Source: Tolypothrix sp. NIES-4075
Lineage (GTDB): Bacteria; Cyanobacteriota; Cyanobacteriia; Cyanobacteriales; Nostocaceae
Direction: 5' to 3'
Length of the DNA: 64,000 bases
NCBI RefSeq assembly: GCF_002218085.1
Contig: NZ_BDUC01000002.1
Span: 1-64,000, forward strand
Positions 51,322 to 57,434 of the stretch are shown one piece after another; position 1 is the stretch's first letter, and every line of letters starts with the position of its first letter. The notes under the pieces were generated by a model, which was given only the letters and a program-made list of their open reading frames with translations, was not told where the DNA came from and made no database searches. The translations under genes were made by a program, and so were the position numbers.

Positions 51322-52149
51322 CTAAAAAATCATTTGTGGATGAATCAATTGATATCCAGCATCTTTTATCTTTTGATTCGACACTTTCGCATTATACGGG
51401 CGATTACTGTCTCTTGAAGAATCCCATTGAACTGAAGGTAAATTGTGTTTTGCAAACAAAGTGTCAAGTAATTCTCGACTTTGAAGATGTGCGTCATCAA
51501 CCAAGTTATAAATACCTTGTAAATTATGTTGACGGACAAACTCAATCGCACCGACAATATCATCAAGGTGAATCCAATTAGTTACATCCTCACCATTACC
51601 GGGACGGGTTGTACCAGGAGCGCGACTAAATATTTTTACCAATTCCCTATCTGGTCCATAAATTCCTCCCAATCGTAAAATACAAACCCGGAGATTTTCG
51701 CTTTCTGCTGATAGCAGCACATCCTCAGTTCCCTTGAGAATTTCTCCATTGGAATTGGCAGGTGCAACAGGTGTTTCTTCCGAAACCCAAGCACCGTTTC
51801 TGTCACCGTAGACAGAATAACTTCCTGTATATATCAAGTGTCTTACACTCGGAATCTGCCGCAAGACAGAAACTAAATTTCTGGCGGTGTGTAGATAAGT
51901 TTCTTCGTAAAGATTGGCATCTTTAGGACCAACACTCAACAGTACAACATCTTGATTTTGCAATACCGATTGTAGAGCTTCTGGGTCATTTCCTGAGACT
52001 ACTACAACCTTTTGGGCTACTGATTGAAGCGCTGGAACACGTTCGGGAGTGGTTGTAGTGGCTGTGACAACGTCATATGAATTTTGTTGCCAATATTGAG
52101 CGATCGCATAACCTACATAACCACAACCAATGATTGCAATATTCATCAT
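51322..52149 (-). CDS. NAD(P)-binding SDR/epimerase-family protein
   Basis: A 275-residue extended short-chain dehydrogenase-like protein (YeeZ-like). MNIAIIGCGYVGYAIAQYWQQNSYDVVTAT is the NAD(P) Rossmann motif. Then LIYTGSYSVYGDRNGAWVSEETPV resembles the active-site YGDxxG region, VCILRLGGIYGPDREL the epimerase strand, and VTNWIHLDDIVGAIEFV a family mark. The start is one codon into the frame at MNIAI. It likely forms an operon with the alpha/beta hydrolase downstream (17 bp). Role unknown. Confidence 0.85.
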   Translation of the reverse strand: MMNIAIIGCGYVGYAIAQYWQQNSYDVVTATTTTPERVPALQSVAQKVVVVSGNDPEALQSVLQNQDVVLLSVGPKDANLYEETYLHTARNLVSVLRQIPSVRHLIYTGSYSVYGDRNGAWVSEETPVAPANSNGEILKGTEDVLLSAESENLRVCILRLGGIYGPDRELVKIFSRAPGTTRPGNGEDVTNWIHLDDIVGAIEFVRQHNLQGIYNLVDDAHLQSRELLDTLFAKHNLPSVQWDSSRDSNRPYNAKVSNQKIKDAGYQLIHPQMIF

Positions 52150-52164
52150 ACTTTAGGTAGATTT

Positions 52165-52262
52165 TTGTTAGTTGTTAGTTGTTGGGTGTTAGTTGTTAGT
52201 TGTTGGGTGTTGGTTGTTAGTTGTTGGTTGTTAGTTGTTGGTTGTTGGTTGTTAGTTATTTA
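52165..52262. repeat. TTAGTTG heptamer repeat
   Basis: About thirteen tandem units of GTTGTTA/GTTGGTT type on the plus strand, between the epimerase and glutathione peroxidase genes. Confidence 0.93.
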
Positions 52263-52297
52263 TTCTTTCCCACTATCCACCATCCACCAACAAATTA

Positions 52298-52783
52298 CTA
52301 TTTTACTAATTCCCCTTCCAGAGTGGCAATTAAATCTGGTGAATATGGCTTTACACTACTTTTAAATCGAGCTACTACCTCACCTTGCTTGCTGACTAAA
52401 AATTTTTCAAAGTTCCAAGAAATCGGTCCGGTTGGCTCTACAGCATTAGTGAGTCGTGCATAAAGTGGGTGCTGCTGGGAACCTTTAGCATGAACTTTAT
52501 CAAATAGCTCAAAAGTAACGCCATAGTTGCTTGTACAGAATTGAACAATTTCTTGATTGCTTCCTGGTTCCTGCTCACCAAAATCATTACAGGGGAACGC
52601 TAGGATACGTAACCCCGCATCTCGATACATCTGATTCAATTTTTCCAGTCCCTCATATTGGGGGGTATAACCGCACAGAGAAGCGACATTGACAATTAGG
52701 AGTACCTTACCAGCGTACTCGTTTAGTTGCTTATCCTCACCGTTGATGGTTTTGACTGTAATATCAGAAATTGTGCTGCTCAT
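52298..52783 (-). CDS. glutathione peroxidase-family protein
   Basis: A 161-residue cysteine-type glutathione/thioredoxin peroxidase. The peroxidatic residue is Cys37 in VNVASLCGYTPQYEGLEKL. FPCNDFGEQEPGSNQEIVQFC follows; the usual FPCNQFG has Asp in place of Gln. WNFEKFLVSKQGEVVARF holds the conserved Trp. It reduces lipid hydroperoxides, probably with thioredoxin or NADPH-linked donors as shown for other cyanobacterial enzymes. Single gene on the minus strand. Confidence 0.95.
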   Translation of the reverse strand: MSSTISDITVKTINGEDKQLNEYAGKVLLIVNVASLCGYTPQYEGLEKLNQMYRDAGLRILAFPCNDFGEQEPGSNQEIVQFCTSNYGVTFELFDKVHAKGSQQHPLYARLTNAVEPTGPISWNFEKFLVSKQGEVVARFKSSVKPYSPDLIATLEGELVK

Positions 52784-53059
52784 GTTAAATTTGATTTTTA
52801 GGGAATATTGCCAAGTTTCTCATATTGCAGGTCATGAATGACAATACAACTTACATCAGAGAATGAAAATAATCGCTTTTTATGCCCTAAGGCATATTGG
52901 TTTAATTTGCAACTAACGCGATGTAAACCTCTGGATATACAAGCGTAGACATGGCAAAACTAGAAACTGTGGCTAATAGCTAGTAGGGAATTTCCGCAGA
53001 TGTCGCGCTTAGAGATTGGTGCAAAAATGAAGAAGGCGATCGCAAATGTTGTTAGATTA

Positions 53060-53225
53060 ACTCTTTTAAAAATAGCGCCGTGTTTTTCTACTATAATTTG
53101 GAAACTAATCGATAAGCCTAAATCTGTACCAATTATGATAGGTTTGGTGGTGAAAAAAGTTTCAAATATCTTTGCTTGATTTTCTGGAAATTTTAGAACC
53201 GTTGTCTGTAATCTTAATCATCACC
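53060..53225 (-). pseudogene. histidine-kinase ATPase-domain relic
   Basis: Minus-strand translation gives ITDNGS, then after a one-base shift FPENQAKIFETFFTTKPIIIGTDLGLSISFQIIVEKHGA. This is the G1-F-G2 region of a sensor histidine kinase (normally DNGxGIP, IFEPFFTTKP, GTGLGLSIS, HGG). The frameshift, the mutated G2 box and the absence of the rest show decay. It lies in an otherwise empty 580-bp gap between glutathione peroxidase and GNAT genes. Confidence 0.7.
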
Positions 53226-53364
53226 CAAGTTTATTATAAGCGTTGTCTGGTGATGACCAAATAAAGGATGAAAAAAGAAATTGATACAAGCTTCTAGAAT
53301 TTATTTATGGAAAAACACAAAAATATAAATTTATTAAAGGAAAGGCGCTGCCAAGATATAAATC

Positions 53365-53961
53365 TCAATTAGAATGATCATTATTGTCAGAGGAGGTAGA
53401 GATGGCATTGCTCTGGGTATTGGTTAGTACAAATTGCTCTAAATCATGATACTGTCCCTTCCAAAATCCATGCTGTTTCAGCACACCCCGACTCTGAAAC
53501 CCCAACTTGGACAATAGTTTCTTAGAAGCAATATTATCCAACATGACTTCGGCAGTAACTACAGATAAGCGCATCTCATCAAATGCGAATTGGAGAATAG
53601 TTTGCAATGCCTCCGTCATAATGCCTTGTCTCCAATAGGTGCTGGCAAGTTCATAACCCATATCAGCACCGATTGCTTGTTGATTCCATGTAAACCCACA
53701 GGAACCAATTAAGGTATTATCTTGCTTATGCGTAATTCCCCATCGTATTCCACGTCTCATTTCAAATCGTTTAGCCCGTCGCTCAATGACACCGAATGCC
53801 TCCTCGATAAGAGTGAATGTATCTAGGTCATGAAATTGAGTCACTTTTGGGTCAGAAAACACAGCAAAGACGGCTTCAGCATCCTTTGAGGTTTCTTGAT
53901 GTAGAAAAAGACGTTCTGTTTCTAGCTTTGGGAAAGAGGTCAATGAAAAATTTGCGCTCAT
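53365..53961 (-). CDS. GNAT N-acetyltransferase (RimJ/RimL type)
   Basis: A 198-residue acetyltransferase of the ribosomal-protein/spermidine GNAT group. ETERLFLHQETSKDAEAVFAVFSDPKVTQF is the family start, LIGSCGFTWNQQAIGADMGYELASTYWRQGIMTEALQTILQFAF contains the acetyl-CoA loop region (YWRQGIMTEA), and NIASKKLLSKLGFQSRGVLKQHGFWKGQYHDLEQFVL is the C-terminal motif. Target unknown. Single gene on the minus strand. Confidence 0.9.
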   Translation of the reverse strand: MSANFSLTSFPKLETERLFLHQETSKDAEAVFAVFSDPKVTQFHDLDTFTLIEEAFGVIERRAKRFEMRRGIRWGITHKQDNTLIGSCGFTWNQQAIGADMGYELASTYWRQGIMTEALQTILQFAFDEMRLSVVTAEVMLDNIASKKLLSKLGFQSRGVLKQHGFWKGQYHDLEQFVLTNTQSNAISTSSDNNDHSN

Positions 53962-54246
53962 TTTAAATTTCCCTCTCTTTTTTTAACTTCAAGGATACTG
54001 CCTTTCCAACAAATTAAGATTTATAAAGTTAAAATTACCACACAAAACTATTTCAGCTTTATGATTTCTAGAAACCCGTTAAAATTAAGTTTTAATAGTT
54101 AATTAATCAGTATATTGTGGAAAATTTCATAAATTGAATTGAAACGAGAGAGTACAAATTATTATTGCACTTATTGAATAAATGTAACTTTGTAATTAGT
54201 TAAAATACATAAGTTATGAGAGCGGAAATTAAACTATTTAAATTAA

Positions 54247-54894
54247 TTAGGCATGAACTGTACCATCAGGCATAATTGCACCAGTCAAATTAGCACCAAT
54301 TAGTTTTACAAGCAGGCGATCGCCTGAGCGAATTCTTGCTCCTGTAAAGTCGGCTCCCCGCAAATCTGCTCCACTGAGATCCGCTCCAATCAAGTTCGCA
54401 TTCCGCAAATTAGCTTCTCGAAGATCGGCTAAAAGTAAATTTGCCCTAAACAAATTTGCCTCCGATAAATCGGCACCTCTAAGATTAACTTTGTGCATAA
54501 AAGTATCGCTGAGATTAGCTCCATTCAAGTTAGAGTAACTCAGGTTTCTGCCAGATAAATCTTTGTTGCTCAAATTTGCCCGACTGTAGTCTTTGCCACT
54601 CAAGTCTGAGCTTTTCTTTGGTGGTTGCTGAGTTCGTTCGGAAGGCTTTTTTTGTTGAGGAGTCGATGAAGTTTGTGAAACTTGATACTTTGCCTTAAAA
54701 GAGCGCAATTTATCACGAGCTTCATTAATTGCTTTCAGCTTATCTTGTGCTTTTTGTTGCAAGCGGAGATTATCTAAGGGAATGCGATCGGGATGCCACA
54801 CAAAAACCAAATCTTTGTAAGCTTGGTTTACTTCCTCCAGTGTTGCTCCGGGTTCTAATTCCAAGACTCTATAGTACCGCTCCAGCTCGCTCAT
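54247..54894 (-). CDS. DnaJ-domain protein with pentapeptide repeats
   Basis: A 215-residue protein. Residues 1-65 are a J domain with the HPD motif at 34-36 (YKDLVFVWHPDRIPLDN), which stimulates an Hsp70 ATPase. A Gln/Pro/Ser/Lys linker (70-95) leads to about 20 pentapeptide repeats of A(D/N)LXX type (LSGADLRGADFTGARI), forming a right-handed beta helix. J-pentapeptide fusions are common in cyanobacteria; the repeat domain probably chooses the client. Single gene on the minus strand. Confidence 0.92.
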   Translation of the reverse strand: MSELERYYRVLELEPGATLEEVNQAYKDLVFVWHPDRIPLDNLRLQQKAQDKLKAINEARDKLRSFKAKYQVSQTSSTPQQKKPSERTQQPPKKSSDLSGKDYSRANLSNKDLSGRNLSYSNLNGANLSDTFMHKVNLRGADLSEANLFRANLLLADLREANLRNANLIGADLSGADLRGADFTGARIRSGDRLLVKLIGANLTGAIMPDGTVHA

Positions 54895-54971
54895 AAGACG
54901 TTTTGGTGGAAAATCAAGTTAATAGTGAAGTGATGCAACCCTTTATTTGCTTAATTTGAGCGCAAATTTAG

Positions 54972-55091
54972 GTTTTGTTGGGTAGATAACGGTATATTCC
55001 GCCATTTTTTACCGCCATCCGTGAGATTTTTAGCAACTTGACGCTTCTTGATATCTCAGGCAAGGGGTAGTAGTTTTCTGCCCAACAAAAC
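54972..55091. repeat. MITE-like element, GTTTTGTTGGG ends
   Basis: GTTTTGTTGGG (54972-54982) and CCCAACAAAAC (55081-55091) are perfect 11-bp terminal inverted repeats around 120 bp of non-coding DNA, in the gap upstream of the DnaJ-pentapeptide gene. Confidence 0.7.
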
Positions 55092-55201
55092 ATACTTGTA
55101 TGCTACCTGACGCAGTGACATAATTTTCTTTAATGCATAAGAAATAATACTAGCGACTGGTACGAACAGAGGGTTATTTCCCATTTTCTATTCCTTATTT
55201 C

Positions 55202-55744
55202 CTATTCCCCGTTTCTGATAACGCTATTTCTTTGGAAGTTCCGAGCGCTCGTAACCGTCGCTCGGACTTCTCTCCATCGGACGATACCTCTCCAATACGC
55301 ACCAAGAGGAATCTGATAAATCTCAATTAACAGCCAAACAATAATTGAGAAATGCAGCAAAAAGGTTAAGCAAGTCCAGATAGAAGGCAACCAAGTAATC
55401 GGAGCATGTGGATCTAAAGGAAAATTGTAAGCGACTATGCCGATGATAATAGTCGGAAAAAGCACAAAAGCAATGGCTCCTAGGGCATAACCCCAACCCA
55501 ATTCCACACCTTCCAACTGAGTTTCTGTCCAATTAAAGCCATTCCACCGCCAAGTCAGCGGTGGTTGACGAGAAGGCATTTTCAGTTGCTGTTGTTCTAG
55601 ATTGACGGTAAAAATCTCATGACAGAAGTCACAAGACATAGCCTCCATTAAATGCATGTCGCGAATCTTACCAACACGACACACTGGACAAGGGTAAACT
55701 CCTTGATAATTTAAAGGCACGGCTAATATTTTGGAACTAGGCAT
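55202..55744 (-). CDS. membrane protein with Cys-rich N-terminal motif
   Basis: A protein of about 180 residues, unrecognised. An N-terminal zinc-ribbon-like motif (YPCPVCRVGKIRDMHLMEAMSCDFCHEIF) is followed by two to three membrane helices (GWGYALGAIAFVLFPTIIIGIVAYNF and WLPSIWTCLTFLLHFSIIVWLLIEI). The start is set at MPSSKILAVPL; the frame stays open 28 codons further through a G-rich tandem repeat (MIATPHSPTRTLPTPPLP), which looks like repeat-derived sequence rather than a real N-terminus. Function unknown. Confidence 0.7.
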   Translation of the reverse strand: MPSSKILAVPLNYQGVYPCPVCRVGKIRDMHLMEAMSCDFCHEIFTVNLEQQQLKMPSRQPPLTWRWNGFNWTETQLEGVELGWGYALGAIAFVLFPTIIIGIVAYNFPLDPHAPITWLPSIWTCLTFLLHFSIIVWLLIEIYQIPLGAYWRGIVRWREVRATVTSARNFQRNSVIRNGE

Positions 55745-55764
55745 AATCAAACTTAGGGTGGGAG

Positions 55765-55925
55765 TACTCTTAGTAGGGAGTGGGGGAGTGGGGAGTGTCC
55801 GAGTGGGGGAGTGGGGGGTCGCAATCATAATTCATAACTTATAACTTATAACTCCTAACTCCTAACTTTTAACCCCTAACTCATAACTCCTAATTCATAA
55901 CTCTTGCTTCTTAACTTCTAACTCT
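55765..55925. repeat. GTGGGGGA and TAACTCC tandem repeats
   Basis: G-rich units (55765-55817) are followed by about thirteen TAACTCC/ATAACTT heptamers (55831-55925). Confidence 0.9.
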
Positions 55926-56063
55926 TTTTTGGTTTGGTGGGAGCCTTGACAACGCTTAGGGCGCTGTGATAAGTTCTTTGTTAATGTAGTTTTACATGAA
56001 ATTTCACTCTTCATTGCACCGCGCAAATGTTAAGCAGTAATTCCTACTTTTATTTTTGGTTTA

Positions 56064-56145
56064 GGGTGGTTCACCGGGGGTGAGTCAAGTTTCCCAGTGG
56101 AAACAGCCCGGTGAACCGCAGAGCGAACTCTGCGGTTTTTGTTTT
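56064..56145 (+). ncRNA. Yfr2-like small RNA candidate
   Basis: GGTTCACCGGG (56068-56078) pairs perfectly with CCCGGTGAACC (56107-56117). The enclosed loop contains GTTTCCCAGTGGAAACA with the GGAAACA motif (56099-56105) known from the Yfr2/cyano-1 RNA family. A terminator follows at once. The length of about 80 nt fits that family. Identification is from memory of the motif, not a covariance search. Confidence 0.55.
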
Positions 56146-56148
56146 TTT
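56116..56148 (+). terminator. intrinsic terminator of Yfr2-like RNA
   Basis: CCGCAGAG (56116-56123), loop CGAA, CTCTGCGG (56128-56135), then TTTTTGTTTTTTT. It is very strong by appearance and shares its first two bases with the closing stem of the preceding hairpin. Confidence 0.9.
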
Positions 56149-56162
56149 AGGAGATTTTTAGC

Positions 56163-56228
56163 GTGATGACTCATTTCGGTAGCTGGTTTTATGGTTTTTA
56201 CTTTTGGCGCGGGGCAAGCACCGGGTGA
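56163..56228 (+). CDS. aromatic-rich leader peptide upstream of aroF
   Basis: A short ORF starting GTG (56163) or ATG (56166), 9 or 12 nt after AGGAG (56149-56153). It encodes 20-21 residues containing FGSWFYGFYFW: four Phe, two Trp and two Tyr in 20 codons, then RGASTG and TGA at 56226-56228. It is followed by a terminator and then aroF, encoding the first enzyme of aromatic amino acid synthesis. The codon content and position fit ribosome-mediated transcription attenuation. Too short for normal gene finders. Confidence 0.85.
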   Translation: MMTHFGSWFYGFYFWRGASTG

Positions 56229-56258
56229 ATAGCGTCATGCTGATGTATCGAACGCGCC
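56206..56258 (+). promoter_or_regulatory. possible antiterminator pairing in aroF leader
   Basis: GGCGCG (56206-56211), in the last third of the leader ORF, can pair with CGCGCC (56253-56258). The latter includes the first bases of the terminator stem, so the two structures exclude each other. Confidence 0.45.
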
Positions 56259-56286
56259 CGGAACTCAAAGGTTCTGGGCTTTTTTA
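56256..56286 (+). terminator. aroF attenuator terminator
   Basis: GCCCGGAAC (56256-56264) pairs with GTTCTGGGC (56271-56279) with one G-T pair, followed by TTTTTT. It lies 28 nt after the leader peptide stop and 20 nt before the aroF start, so it can block transcription into aroF. Confidence 0.88.
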
Positions 56287-56306
56287 TTGTAAGGAGAATC
56301 TAAAGA

Positions 56307-57176
56307 GTGATTAATGCCAAACTAGCCTCACAATCTCATCCTCAGCACCAAACAATCGTCAAAGTCTCCGAAAAAGTCGCTTTTGGCGGCAAAGAACTGG
56401 TGATTATCGGCGGACCTTGCACGGTGGAAAGCTTAGAGCAAATGGAAACAGTCGCCGAAAAGCTATCTGCTGCGCCCGTACAAGCTTTACGTGGCGGTGT
56501 CTACAAGCCGCGAACGTCACCCTACGCTTTTCAGGGAATGGGAGAAGAAGGACTGGAAATTTTGGCTGGAGTGCGATCGCATTACAATATCCCAGTCGTC
56601 ACCGAAGTTATGTCAATCTCCCAAATTGAAGCGATCGCCACCCATGCTGATATGCTTCAAGTTGGTAGCCGCAACATGCAAAACTTCGATTTACTCAAAG
56701 CTTTAGGACAAGCGGGTAAGCCAATACTCCTCAAGCGTGGTTTAGCCGCAACAATTGAAGAATTCGTCATGGCAGCCGAATATATTTTAAGTCACGGCAA
56801 CCCAAATGTGGTAATGTGCGAAAGAGGTATTCGCAGCTTTGATGATTACACCCGCAACGTCTTGGATTTAGGCGCAGTAGCGGCTCTCAAGCAAATTACT
56901 CACTTACCCGTAATTGTCGATCCTTCCCACGCCGTAGGCAAACGCGAATTAGTAGCACCTGTGGCGAAAGCGGCGGTAGCTTGTGGTGCAGATGGGTTAA
57001 TTATCGAATGTCACCCAGAACCGGAAAAATCCGTTTCTGACGCCCGTCAAGCGCTGTCTTTAGAAGACATGGTGGATTTAGTTGATAGCTTAAGACTCGT
57101 AGCCGCCGCAGTTGGGCGGATTATACCAGAAGTAGGGGTAGGTTTCAAGCCTGCCCCTATTTTTTGTGCGGCTTGA
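56307..57176 (+). CDS. aroF: DAHP synthase, AroF (type I beta)
   Basis: 3-deoxy-D-arabino-heptulosonate-7-phosphate synthase, condensing PEP and erythrose-4-phosphate as the first step of the shikimate pathway. LVIIGGPCTVESLEQM (metal Cys), RGGVYKPRTSPYAFQGMG (PEP Arg/Lys), GSRNMQNFDLLKALG, LLKRGLAATIEEF, VMCERGIRSFD, PVIVDPSHAVGKR and LIIECHPEPEKSVSDARQAL match the I-beta class. There is no separate regulatory domain, so control by transcription is more important. The start is GTG 56307 after AAGGAG. The last about 14 residues (EVGVGFKPAPIFCAA) come from a repeat-like sequence and may be an added tail. Confidence 0.95.
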   Translation: MINAKLASQSHPQHQTIVKVSEKVAFGGKELVIIGGPCTVESLEQMETVAEKLSAAPVQALRGGVYKPRTSPYAFQGMGEEGLEILAGVRSHYNIPVVTEVMSISQIEAIATHADMLQVGSRNMQNFDLLKALGQAGKPILLKRGLAATIEEFVMAAEYILSHGNPNVVMCERGIRSFDDYTRNVLDLGAVAALKQITHLPVIVDPSHAVGKRELVAPVAKAAVACGADGLIIECHPEPEKSVSDARQALSLEDMVDLVDSLRLVAAAVGRIIPEVGVGFKPAPIFCAA

Positions 57177-57378
57177 ATCTTCACCAGCCCCGTTGGGGCG
57201 GGGTGTAAGGGTGTGGGGTTGCAGGTATTGGGGCGCAAGACCTGCCCCAACAACCAGAGGGTAAGAAGCCTCGTCCCTAGAGAGGGCGATTGATTGCGTT
57301 GGTCTATCTTCGGAAGCCTCGTCCAACGCCGTCCCCCCCTCAACCTGCAACCCTACCCCCTAAACCCTTCTTTTTCAC

Positions 57379-57406
57379 AAACCCGGTTTCTTCAAGAAAC
57401 CGGGTT
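57379..57406. terminator. AAACCCGGTTTCTT palindrome
   Basis: AAACCCGGTTTCTT and its complement meet around a single C (57379-57406), giving a near-perfect 14-bp stem between convergent aroF and the metacaspase gene. The AACCCGG motif recurs elsewhere (near 50320), so it may be a dispersed repeat. There is no T run. Confidence 0.4.
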
Positions 57407-57434
57407 TCTCGGCAGGCTTTGTACGCACTTGGGA

